A DNA stretch of 64,000 bases. It comes from Nitrospiria bacterium. GTDB taxonomy: Bacteria > Nitrospirota > UBA9217. Shown piece after piece: positions 57,570 through 64,000 of this stretch. The notes beneath the pieces were generated by a model. The model did not search any database, was not told where the DNA came from, and was given only the letters and a program-made list of their open reading frames with translations. Positions within the stretch are counted from its first letter, which is position 1, and each line of letters opens with the position of its first letter. The position numbers were made by a program, and so were the translations under genes. Location of the stretch: NCBI GenBank assembly GCA_919902495.1, contig CAKKRC010000012.1, forward strand, positions 1-64,000. Reading direction: 5' to 3'.

Positions 57570-58922
57570 ATGAGACAGACCAAGATCGTGCTTTCAGACA
57601 AAGAGATCCCCACCAAGTGGTACAACATCATGGCAGACATGCCGAACAAGCCGAAACCGCCGCTCCATCCCGGCACCCGGCAGCCCGTGGGGCCGCAGGA
57701 CCTCGCGGCGATCTTTCCCATGGACCTGATCCTGCAGGAAGTGAGCACCGAGCGCTGGATCGACATTCCCGAAGAAGTGCTGGACATCTATTCCCTCTGG
57801 CGGCCGTCGCCGCTCTACCGGGCCCATCGGCTCGAAGCGGCCCTGGGCACGCCGGCGAAGATCTACTATAAATATGAAGGCGTGAGCCCCGCCGGCAGCC
57901 ACAAGCCGAACACCTCCATCCCCCAGGCCTTCTATAATAAGAAGGCCGGCATGAAGCGCATCGCCACCGAGACCGGCGCGGGCCAGTGGGGCTCGTCCAT
58001 GGCCCTTGCGGGTAAGCTCTTCGGCCTCGACGTGACCGTATACATGGTGAAGGTGAGCTACGGTCAGAAACCCTATCGCCGCATCATGATGGAGACCTGG
58101 GGTGCCACGGTCCACGCCAGCCCGTCCAAGGTGACGAATTCTGGGCGAAAGGTCCTGGAGTTGGACCCGAACAGCCAGGGCAGCCTCGGCATCGCGATCT
58201 CCGAGGCCGTCGAGGACGCCGCCACGCATAACGATACGAACTACGCGCTCGGCTCGGTGCTGAACCATGTCTGCCTGCACCAGACCGTCATTGGCCTCGA
58301 GGCCAAGAAGCAGATGGAGATCGCCGGCGATTATCCCGACGTCGTGATAGGCTGCTGCGGCGGTGGAAGCAACCTTGCCGGCATCGCTTTTCCCTTCCTT
58401 CACGACAAGATCGGCGGCAAGAAGGTCCGCGTGATGGCCGTGGAGCCGGCGTCGTGCCCCACGCTCACCAAGGGCGAGTTCCGCTATGACTTCGGCGACG
58501 TTGCCGGGCTCACGCCCCTCATGACGATGTATACCCTCGGCCATGACTTCATGCCGCCGGGCATCCACGCGGGCGGGCTCCGGTATCACGGCGATTCGCC
58601 GCTCATCTCCCAGCTCTACCACGACAAGCTTATCGAGGCCCGGGCCTACAACCAGGTGCCGGTGTTCGAAGCCGCGCTGCAGTTCGCGAACACCGAGTCC
58701 ATCATCCCGGCCCCCGAGAGCGCCCATGCGATCCGGGCCGTCATCGACGAGGCGCTCCTGGCGAAAGAGGAAGGGAAGCAGAAGACCATCCTCTTCAACC
58801 TGAGCGGACACGGGTACATGGACCTTCAGGCATATGCCGACTATCACGACGGCAAGCTCAAGGATTTCGAGTATCCCTCCGAAGAGATCAAAAAATCCCT
58901 CGCAAAACTCCCCAAGATATAA
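57570..58922 (+). CDS. trpB: Tryptophan synthase beta chain, TrpB2 type
   Basis: This 450-residue PLP enzyme is of the TrpB2 subfamily, longer at the N-terminus than TrpB1, which makes tryptophan from indole and serine, often without TrpA. The opening [19 protein letters not shown] and [27 protein letters not shown] are typical. The PLP lysine lies in [17 protein letters not shown], and [12 protein letters not shown] is the phosphate-binding turn. AGGAGGAAGC precedes ATG 57570; an in-frame upstream extension has no ribosome site. No trpA gene is near, so it likely salvages indole or works with a distant partner. Confidence 0.9.
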   Translation: MRQTKIVLSDKEIPTKWYNIMADMPNKPKPPLHPGTRQPVGPQDLAAIFPMDLILQEVSTERWIDIPEEVLDIYSLWRPSPLYRAHRLEAALGTPAKIYYKYEGVSPAGSHKPNTSIPQAFYNKKAGMKRIATETGAGQWGSSMALAGKLFGLDVTVYMVKVSYGQKPYRRIMMETWGATVHASPSKVTNSGRKVLELDPNSQGSLGIAISEAVEDAATHNDTNYALGSVLNHVCLHQTVIGLEAKKQMEIAGDYPDVVIGCCGGGSNLAGIAFPFLHDKIGGKKVRVMAVEPASCPTLTKGEFRYDFGDVAGLTPLMTMYTLGHDFMPPGIHAGGLRYHGDSPLISQLYHDKLIEARAYNQVPVFEAALQFANTESIIPAPESAHAIRAVIDEALLAKEEGKQKTILFNLSGHGYMDLQAYADYHDGKLKDFEYPSEEIKKSLAKLPKI

Positions 58923-58929
58923 ATAGAAC

Positions 58930-58955
58930 GGGGGAGCCGGATAACCGGCTCCCCC
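58930..58955 (+). terminator. GC-rich hairpin after the TrpB2 gene
   Basis: GGGGGAGCCGG (58930-58940) pairs perfectly with CCGGCTCCCCC (58945-58955) around ATAA, 8 bases after the stop codon. The bases after it are not a T-run, so it may act with Rho or as an RNA 3' protector. Confidence 0.65.
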
Positions 58956-59167
58956 GAACTGTTCTCATCCCTTCTTTGCTACATCAAGATCCCTTTCTTT
59001 TTTCTGCACCCCGGTTTCTTAATTACCGTGCAAGCAGACGTGACTCACCCCACCCGGCCTCCCCTTAACAAGAGGAGGCGCGGAGGGGTCTGTTCGGAAA
59101 CAAAATGGATATGAAAAAATAACACCAGTTGAACGTAGCACAGGAAGCCAGAGGAATTTCAGGCGGG

Positions 59168-59851
59168 TTATATCGAGGAGCGGTGTTTGATCTGTTCCAG
59201 GGCGTTCTCGGCGATGAGGAGGTGACCGTCGGATTCCTTGACGATGCCGTTGGTGGCCAGCAGCTTCATGCACTTCGAAACGGCTTCGCGGGACGATCCG
59301 ATCATGCCGGCGAGCTCCTTGTGGGTAAGCTTGCCGCGTTTGAGGAATCCCTTGCCACAGCTGTCATCGTGCTTCGCGCCGTCGAGGAGCGCCCTGATGA
59401 GCCGTTCACTGACCTCCTGGAATGCGAGCGACTCGATCTTATCGTCAGCCTTTCGCAACCGCTCGACGAGGGTGGTCATGAGCGCGATGGAGATCTTGGG
59501 GTCCTTGTTCAGCAGCCCCAGAAAATCGACCTGGCTCAGGACCGACAGTTCCGAATCCGAGTCCGCCACGATCGTTGCCGACCTGCCTTTGCCGTCCAGC
59601 AGGCTCAGTTCGCCGAAGAACGCGCCCTTGTCGAAGTGGGCGAGGACGATCTCGTCCCCTTCGTCGTCCGACAGCAGGGCCTTCAGTCTTCCCGCGTCCA
59701 CGATGTACAGGTCGGTGCTCATATCCTTCATGTGAAAGATGACCGACCCTTTTTTGAACCGGACCTTCTTGCAGTGCGACGCGATCGCCTTGAGCTGGGT
59801 GTCCTTGAGGTGGGCAAAGAGAGGGATCTGTTTGAGGTAATTGATAAGCAT
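59168..59851 (-). CDS. Crp/Fnr-family transcriptional regulator
   Basis: This 227-residue protein has the cyclic-nucleotide-binding beta roll (about 10-115) with FFGELSLLDGKGRSATIVA, where the Arg-Ser pair of the phosphate-binding cassette is kept, so it could bind cAMP or a similar ligand. It has no N-terminal Fe-S cysteines as in FNR. The C-terminal helix-turn-helix (TPKELAGMIGSSREAVSKCMKLL-like KLTHKELAGMIGSSREAVS) is clear. Which genes it controls cannot be told. It is transcribed divergently from the cold-shock gene 180 bases away. Confidence 0.88.
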   Translation of the reverse strand: MLINYLKQIPLFAHLKDTQLKAIASHCKKVRFKKGSVIFHMKDMSTDLYIVDAGRLKALLSDDEGDEIVLAHFDKGAFFGELSLLDGKGRSATIVADSDSELSVLSQVDFLGLLNKDPKISIALMTTLVERLRKADDKIESLAFQEVSERLIRALLDGAKHDDSCGKGFLKRGKLTHKELAGMIGSSREAVSKCMKLLATNGIVKESDGHLLIAENALEQIKHRSSI

Positions 59852-59945
59852 GGCTTCCCCTGAGAGGCGGCTGCGTGTTGCTTGAGCGCAACCCTGGATT
59901 TAATGGCTAACTATACCATAGACCGTCCGAAAAATAAATATCAGC

Positions 59946-59974
59946 TTGACAGAGGGTATGGAAATCGGTACTAT
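59946..59974 (+). promoter_or_regulatory. Strong sigma-70 type promoter of the cold-shock gene
   Basis: TTGACA at 59946-59951 and TACTAT at 59969-59974 with an exact 17-base spacer. The leader to ATG 60032 is about 50 bases and contains the hairpin TCCGCA/TGCGGA (59983-60000), which may act as an RNA thermosensor or 5' stabiliser. Confidence 0.75.
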
Positions 59975-60031
59975 TGTTAGCGTCCGCAGAAAATTGCGGA
60001 TAAATAAACATGAAAGGTTGAGGTAACAGAA

Positions 60032-60232
60032 ATGGCAGAAGGCGTCGTGAAGTGGTTCAATGACAGCAAGGGGTTTGGTTTTTTGAAGCAGGAGAACGGT
60101 GAAGATGTATTCGTACATTTTTCCGCGATCCAGACGGAGGGTTTCAAGTCGCTCAAGGAAGGCGAGCGCGTCTCCTTTGACATTGTGCAGGGGCCCAAGG
60201 GCCTGCAGGCCGCCAATGTCCAGAAGATCTAA
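60032..60232 (+). CDS. csp: Cold-shock protein (CspA family)
   Basis: This 66-residue protein is a single cold-shock domain: [20 protein letters not shown] (RNP-1) and [10 protein letters not shown] (RNP-2). It binds single-stranded RNA or DNA and acts as an RNA chaperone, possibly not only in cold. It has a strong promoter, a structured leader, GAGGT near the ATG, and a strong terminator, so it is a single-gene unit likely expressed highly. Confidence 0.95.
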   Translation: MAEGVVKWFNDSKGFGFLKQENGEDVFVHFSAIQTEGFKSLKEGERVSFDIVQGPKGLQAANVQKI

Positions 60233-60262
60233 CAACTAAAACTACAGCAATACCAAATCCTG

Positions 60263-60291
60263 AGCCCCGGAGCGATCCGGGGCTTTTTTAT
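60263..60291 (+). terminator. Intrinsic terminator of the cold-shock gene
   Basis: AGCCCCGG (60263-60270) and CCGGGGCT (60277-60284) around AGCGAT, followed by TTTTTT. Confidence 0.9.
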
Positions 60292-60341
60292 TGCCCGCTT
60301 TAAGCTAAATTAGCGAGTGGAAAAACATAGATCAAAGGCAT

Positions 60342-60416
60342 CTCTCGCAAAGCCGCAAAGGTTTCAAGACAAATGGGCATCCTGCCTTTCTTTGCGAGCT
60401 TGGCGCTTTGCGAGAT
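60342..60416. repeat. TTTGCG-family repeat, paired inverted copies
   Basis: CTCTCGCAAAGCCGCAAAG (60342-60360) faces TTTCTTTGCGAGCTTGGC and GCTTTGCGAGA (to 60416) about 30 bases away. The two units are inverted copies of the family, making a palindrome with a short spacer. Confidence 0.65.
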
Positions 60417-60476
60417 AACATGCTTATTGTTTGGTTCGGTTTGTCCCTCAAAAATGAATTCAGCTGGCTGTCAGCG

Positions 60477-61274
60477 TCACATCTTGCCATGAGTTTTTGT
60501 CCGTTCGTGGTACGCCGAGCTGATCACCTGGTGCGCCCTCGTCGCCAGGTCCTTCCGTGACAGATGCTGATGCGCAGCGATGGGCTTCAGGATCGCGCAT
60601 TCCACGTCAATGGACTTGAGCGCCAGGAACCTCGGTAGGTGCTGAAAGAACGTCGTCCCGCCGTAGTAATAAAGAGAATCGCGGTTCGTCAGGTCAACGA
60701 GGCGTCCGTTGGCCGCCAGGTAGCGGATGCAGACCGGGAGGAGGCTGGTGCCGGCCGTGATGGCTGCGGTGATGAGCGAGTTCTTGAAGGGCTGCACCGT
60801 GTCTCCGTTCGAGGTTGTGCCTTCCGGGAACAACGCTACCGAGGTCCCCTGGCCGAGCACCGTTGCGATATCCTCGATCTCCCCCTTCAGGCCCGCGCGG
60901 CTCCGGCGCTCCACGAAGAGGCACCCGCCGAGCCATGCGAACAGACCGAGCGGGAAGGTCTGCTTCAGTTCCACGGACGTGATGAACACCGAGGGCATGA
61001 GGGAGGCAACGACGAGGATGTCCGCGTACGTGAGGTGGTTCGATATGATGAGGTAGTTCGTGCGGCGCTGCCGGAGGCCCTTTCGCTTCAGACGGCGGGA
61101 ATGGACACGGATGCCCAGCAACCTGAGGCCGAGGCGCGCGAAGAACATGACGTTCCCGGTCAGGCGCTCCAGTTTCCGGGCGCGCTTCGCGGGCAGCGCC
61201 ATGATGCAGAGCGCGACCAGCGCGTACAGGATAAGGAGCAGGAAGACGGCCAGAGATTTGAGAAGTATTCTCAT
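60477..61274 (-). CDS. 1-acyl-glycerol-3-phosphate acyltransferase (PlsC-like)
   Basis: This 265-residue membrane enzyme has a long N-terminal helix (about 4-30) and the PlsC motifs: NHLTYAD (HxxxxD) and the second block FPEGTTSNG, the usual glycine-rich PEGT block. It acylates lysophosphatidate in phospholipid synthesis, or a similar acceptor. It differs strongly from the ApeD-like protein at 17559. It is transcribed opposite to the neighbouring genes. Length is normal. Confidence 0.87.
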   Translation of the reverse strand: MRILLKSLAVFLLLILYALVALCIMALPAKRARKLERLTGNVMFFARLGLRLLGIRVHSRRLKRKGLRQRRTNYLIISNHLTYADILVVASLMPSVFITSVELKQTFPLGLFAWLGGCLFVERRSRAGLKGEIEDIATVLGQGTSVALFPEGTTSNGDTVQPFKNSLITAAITAGTSLLPVCIRYLAANGRLVDLTNRDSLYYYGGTTFFQHLPRFLALKSIDVECAILKPIAAHQHLSRKDLATRAHQVISSAYHERTKTHGKM

Positions 61275-61513
61275 AGGAACTACGAGCTTTGTATCGTGGA
61301 GATTGCTGCAAAAATACGATCAACATCCTTGTGTCGAACCGATTATGTAGCAAATACCGACGATTTTCAATGAGAAACTCAGCCTGACAGGTATTTTCCC
61401 TTCCTTTACATCCCTCCGAACGGGAGCTATACTTTAAGTGTAAGGAGACCATTCCCGTTCAATGAGTTGCATTCCGTGCTCATCGGTTCCCCCATAGAAG
61501 GAGGCATCGATCC

Positions 61514-61819
61514 ATGATGATAGAGTTCAGCGTTGTTCCCCTCGGAAAAGGGGTGAGCGTGAGTCCCGTTATCGCCCGGGTCATGCAGATTGTAATTGAC
61601 AGCGGCGTGCGATACAAGGCGAACCCCATGGGGACGGTGATCGAAGGAGAGTGGGGGCGGCTGATGGACCTTATAAAGAAGTGCCACGACGAGGCGATGA
61701 AGGACGCGGACCGTGTTGTAACGTCCATCAAGATCGACGATTACAAAGGCAAGGGAGAGCGGCTCGACACCAAGTTAGAGTCGGTCGAGCAGAAGCTCGG
61801 GAAGAAGCTTAGCCGCTGA
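61514..61819 (+). CDS. MTH1187-family thiamine-binding protein
   Basis: This 101-residue protein matches the MTH1187/YkoF-like family (DUF77): MIEFSVVPLGKGVSVSPVIARVM, YKANPMGTVIEGEWG and ADRVVTSIKIDDYKG. Family members bind thiamine or related vitamins and are found with transport genes. ATG 61514 or 61517 are both possible starts. The next gene begins 26 bases after its stop; the two may be cotranscribed. Confidence 0.85.
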   Translation: MMIEFSVVPLGKGVSVSPVIARVMQIVIDSGVRYKANPMGTVIEGEWGRLMDLIKKCHDEAMKDADRVVTSIKIDDYKGKGERLDTKLESVEQKLGKKLSR

Positions 61820-61845
61820 AGATAAGAGAGGCAAGGAGGCAGGCC

Positions 61846-62361
61846 ATGAAGACACCCGCAGGAAAAGGTAAGAACTACAGCACCAACTACAAGAAAAAGA
61901 TCGTGACCACCGACGCGTATCTCACGAAGAGCGGCCAGGGCGTAGCGGTCTGCGAGGGCTGCCAGGCGGTGTACCGGAACAAACGCTGGTATGTGGGCCC
62001 CGAGATCGTCAAGGCCGGGACGGTGGCGGTGAAGGTGGTCTGCCCGGCATGCCTTAAGATCCGGGACAATTTCCCGGGCGGCATCGTGACCCTGTCGGGC
62101 GACTACGTCCTTCCGCACAAGATGGAGCTGCTGAAGCTCGTCAAGAACGAGGAGGGCCGCGCCCGGGGCTTCAATCCGCTGGAGCGGGTGATGACCGTCA
62201 AGGAGAACGGCCACGGGAGCGTCATTATCACCACGACGAACGAGAAGCTCGCCCAGCGACTTGGACGGGCCATCAAGAAGGCGTTCCATGGCGATGTCAA
62301 GTACCACTGGTCCCACGACAATAAGCTGGTGCGGGTGGATTGGGTGAAGGACGTGGCGTAG
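61846..62361 (+). CDS. Zinc-ribbon protein (BCAM0308/NMD3-like)
   Basis: This 171-residue protein has two CxxC pairs separated by about 40 residues (CEGC near 38 and CPAC near 67), as in a zinc ribbon. The ending (RVMTVKENGHGSVIITTTNEKLAQRLGRAIKKAFHGDVKYHWSHDNKLVRVDW) resembles a conserved bacterial family annotated elsewhere as BCAM0308, distantly like the N-domain of ribosome-export factor NMD3. It may bind RNA, but this is not established. AGGAGGCAGGCC precedes ATG 61846. A terminator follows. Confidence 0.65.
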   Translation: MKTPAGKGKNYSTNYKKKIVTTDAYLTKSGQGVAVCEGCQAVYRNKRWYVGPEIVKAGTVAVKVVCPACLKIRDNFPGGIVTLSGDYVLPHKMELLKLVKNEEGRARGFNPLERVMTVKENGHGSVIITTTNEKLAQRLGRAIKKAFHGDVKYHWSHDNKLVRVDWVKDVA

Positions 62362-62452
62362 ATCTGACAAGGAGAAAGATCAAGAACGACAAGGGGACAA
62401 GGGGAAACTGACACGGTGACGCGGAGACGCGGAGAAATAACCAGAACAGCGA

Positions 62453-62482
62453 AGCGGGGATCTATGATCTCCGCTTTTTTAT
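62453..62482 (+). terminator. Intrinsic terminator after zinc-ribbon gene
   Basis: AGCGGGGATC (62453-62462) pairs with GATCTCCGCT (62466-62475) with one G-U pair and a three-base loop, followed by TTTTTATT. Confidence 0.75.
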
Positions 62483-62486
62483 TGCT

Positions 62487-62786
62487 TCATTCCTCTTTTT
62501 TCAGCGAAGACAGGTACTCTTCCCATTCGGTGGGAAGAGAATATTTTTTCTTTGAGTTGCAGTCCTTGCAGGCGGGGACCACGTTGCCTGCGACGGACTT
62601 CCCTCCGCGCACGACCGGAATGAGGTGGTCCATGGTGAGCTCGTCGGCCTTGAATTTTCCCCCGCAGTAATAACAGATCCCCGTCGACCGCTTGCGCTTC
62701 CACCACTGGGAGTTCCTGAGCTCCCGCGCCCGGGATTTTTCCCGCCTGATGTGTTCTTCGTCCGCTGATATGAAATGATCGGGCAT
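62487..62786 (-). CDS. HNH endonuclease
   Basis: This 99-residue protein is a small HNH nuclease: CYYCGGKF (first zinc Cys pair), MDHLIPVVRGGKSVAGNVVPAC (HNH core with His and Asn) and CKDCNSKKKY (second zinc pair). Such small stand-alone HNH proteins nick or cut DNA and are common near mobile elements and phages, though many are chromosomal and uncharacterised. The gene is convergent with the zinc-ribbon gene, 125 bases away. Confidence 0.87.
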   Translation of the reverse strand: MPDHFISADEEHIRREKSRARELRNSQWWKRKRSTGICYYCGGKFKADELTMDHLIPVVRGGKSVAGNVVPACKDCNSKKKYSLPTEWEEYLSSLKKEE

Positions 62787-62872
62787 GGGATTCGGCTCTT
62801 TCGTATTTTAGTTGAAATTACTTTATTGCCCTGTATCGACAAAGAACAGCGATTCCTCAATAAAAGACTATT

Positions 62873-63043
62873 TTCTCGCAAAGCCGCAAAGGCGCAAAGA
62901 AAGGATATCCCTCATGAAAACAGTAAGTCGTAATAACAGAATGAAAAACAAGAACTTGGTTTAAGGTCTTCGCATCCAAATCAAGCCTTTCTCAGGCTGT
63001 TGTCGTTGTTTTTCTTTGCGTGCTTTGCGGCTTTGCGCGAGAC
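62873..63043. repeat. TTTGCG-family repeat, paired inverted copies flanking a spacer
   Basis: TCTCGCAAAGCCGCAAAGG (from 62874) and the reverse unit TTTCTTTGCGTGC then TTTGCGGCTTTGCGCGAGA (63012-63043) face each other about 110 bases apart. The ends match those of the element at 60342-60416. Confidence 0.7.
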
Positions 63044-63251
63044 AGAAGTCCGTCGTTGCTTTTTCTAAATTTATTACAAATGAACCTTAAATTCAGAAGT
63101 CAGGGGACGGATAACAGAGGACTGATAACAGATCTAATCTATCATCTGGATTCAAATTCTACCTATTTCTTCCGCCCTTGTCACGAACAATAACGGCCGA
63201 TTCCCGGAAAGCCGCCCCACCCCGTAACACCTCAAAATATTAATATTTTTC

Positions 63252-63280
63252 TTGACATAGACCATGTGGATAGATATACT
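63252..63280 (+). promoter_or_regulatory. Strong promoter of mraZ and the division cluster
   Basis: TTGACA at 63252-63257, 17-base spacer, TATACT at 63275-63280. This is the best promoter match in the window and would drive the division and cell-wall cluster that normally begins with mraZ. Confidence 0.85.
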
Positions 63281-63290
63281 TTGCCAAAAG

Positions 63291-63316
63291 GTGGTATGAA
63301 GTGGGGAAGGGTGGAG
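63291..63316 (+). promoter_or_regulatory. MraZ binding boxes
   Basis: GTGGTA at 63291, GTGGGG at 63301 and GTGGAG at 63311 are direct repeats exactly 10 bases apart, just after the start point and before mraZ. This is the arrangement of GTGG/TGGG boxes that MraZ binds to repress its own operon. Confidence 0.8.
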
Positions 63317-63328
63317 AAGGGGTCCTGA

Positions 63329-63763
63329 ATGTTCCGTGGCAGCTTCGAACATAGCGTAGATTCCAAGGGCAGGGTGAGCGTCCCCTCCCGCTTCCGCGAA
63401 CTCCTTGCGGAGCGGTACGAGGGCAAACTTGTGCTGACCATGGACTTCGATAAATGCATCATGGTCTATCCGCTCGAAGAATGGGAGCGGGTCGAAGAAA
63501 AGATAAAGTCCCTTCCCCAATCGCAGAAGGAAGTGAAGGACTATACGCGGTTTGTCTTTTCCAACGCCACGGAATGCGAGCTCGACAAGCAGGGACGTAT
63601 CCTGATCCCGCCTTCGCTCCGTGAGGGCGCGCGGATCAATAAAAGCGTCATGGTCGTTGGCATTCTGAACAAGATGGAGATCTGGGACAAAGGAGCTTGG
63701 GACACGCGAAAATCACAGACCGGGGACAAGATCGGCGAGGTCTTGTCCACCCTGGGACTCTAG
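63329..63763 (+). CDS. mraZ: Transcriptional regulator MraZ
   Basis: This 144-residue protein is the double-AbrB-fold regulator at the head of the division and cell-wall (dcw) cluster. The two repeats SVDSKGRVSVPSRFRELL and LDKQGRILIPPSLREGA with the DxxGR loops are visible. It binds the boxes just upstream. AGAAGGGG precedes ATG 63329. It should be followed by rsmH (mraW), but here a STAS-domain gene starts three bases after its stop. Confidence 0.95.
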   Translation: MFRGSFEHSVDSKGRVSVPSRFRELLAERYEGKLVLTMDFDKCIMVYPLEEWERVEEKIKSLPQSQKEVKDYTRFVFSNATECELDKQGRILIPPSLREGARINKSVMVVGILNKMEIWDKGAWDTRKSQTGDKIGEVLSTLGL

Positions 63764-63765
63764 CG

Positions 63766-64000
63766 ATGGACGGACAGCTAAAAATATATCTGATGAATCT
63801 CGAGGGCGAGATCGACGCCGCCAAGATCGCGGAGATCAACCGCGTCGTGGGCCAGTTGATCAAGGGCGAGATGTACGGCCTGATCCTGAATTTCGAGGCC
63901 GTAGAGCACGTCAACTTCGCCGTCCTGCCGTCGCTGGTGGAAGAGAAGGGCCGGCTGCAGGCATTTGGCGGAGATATCCGGCTTGCCGGTCTTTCCGATT
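63766..64000 (+). CDS. STAS-domain (anti-anti-sigma factor-like) protein, 3' truncated
   Basis: The frame opening MDGQLKIYLMNLEGEIDAAK continues to the last base of the window. It has the STAS-domain pattern: GEIDAAKIAEINRVVGQL, then ILNFEAVEHVNFAVLPSLV and the loop GGDIRLAGLSD. The usual phosphorylated serine position reads Asn-Phe-Ala (VNFAVL), so a phospho-switch may be absent. It starts three bases after mraZ, so it is part of that operon. About 78 residues are visible. Confidence 0.75.
   Translation, partial: MDGQLKIYLMNLEGEIDAAKIAEINRVVGQLIKGEMYGLILNFEAVEHVNFAVLPSLVEEKGRLQAFGGDIRLAGLSD

Larger units (their letters stand above)
62787..63328. other. Intergenic gap of about 540 bases before mraZ
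   Basis: No gene is seen. It holds the inverted pair of TTTGCG-family repeats (62873-63043), a short GATAACAGAG-type stretch near 63110, and, at the right end, the mraZ promoter and its repressor boxes. Confidence 0.6.

Overview
The window is 64 kb of a GC-rich, gene-dense chromosome from a diderm (Gram-negative type) bacterium. BamD, LolA-like, CsgG-like and outer-membrane barrel proteins show the outer membrane. Promoters are of the ordinary sigma-70 kind (TTGACA with a TATAAT-like -10). The mix of TrpB2, DUF4388/DnaJ/TPR and CsgG-family proteins, degenerate receiver-PilZ proteins and many short palindromic interspersed repeats suggests an uncultured Nitrospirota or Desulfobacterota relative. 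That placement is inference from gene style only; no rRNA gene lies here to settle it.

Layout. 1-5.7 kb: the end of an Orn/Lys/Arg decarboxylase, an AhpD-like protein, an AT-rich patch with a PD-(D/E)XK-type protein, a vapBC toxin-antitoxin pair, and a RuBisCO-like protein gene whose 5' end is also present upstream as a broken copy. 5.7-16.5 kb: ketopantoate reductase, secreted and redox-type proteins, a receiver-PilZ protein, DinG helicase, and an operon of two lipoproteins (GNA1162/DUF799 type and CsgG type).

16.6-33.1 kb: a visibly lower-GC island holding a full aryl polyene (APE) pigment cluster in one tightly coupled + strand operon. The gene order matches apeC to apeR of the enterobacterial clusters: CLF-like protein, acyltransferase, two ACPs, membrane protein, AMP ligase fused to a dehydratase, glycosyltransferase and acyltransferase as separate genes, an aromatic ammonia-lyase, thioesterase, LolA, MMPL exporter, DUF3261 lipoprotein, ketosynthase, dehydratase, ketoreductase and ketosynthase. 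The likely pathway is: ammonia-lyase makes an aryl acid; ApeH loads it on ACP; ApeO/ApeC, ApeQ and ApeI/ApeP build the polyene; the acyltransferases, glycosyltransferase, LolA and MMPL protein attach the product to a lipid and move it to the outer membrane. Two small lipoprotein genes follow.

33.1-45.8 kb: lipoprotein hydrolase, DUF3015 and DUF4105 proteins, two duplicated CsgG/FlgT-like genes either side of an outer-membrane barrel gene, tRNA-Leu(CAG), bamD, siroheme synthase N-domain, a DUF4388-DnaJ-TPR protein, pcnB and rsmE. 45.9-55.1 kb: a DUF4160/DUF2442/XRE triad, a frameshifted lipoprotein gene, rpiB, glyA, dCMP deaminase, nrdR, priA, a HigB/HigA-ImmA pair, a lone Phd/YefM antitoxin and smpB. 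55.2-64 kb: dienelactone hydrolase, DUF493 protein, a second receiver-PilZ protein, trpB2, a Crp/Fnr regulator, a cold-shock protein, PlsC, an MTH1187-type protein, a zinc-ribbon protein, an HNH nuclease, and then mraZ with its promoter and MraZ boxes, followed by a STAS-domain gene cut by the window edge. Intergenic gaps repeatedly carry one of several families of short inverted-repeat elements.
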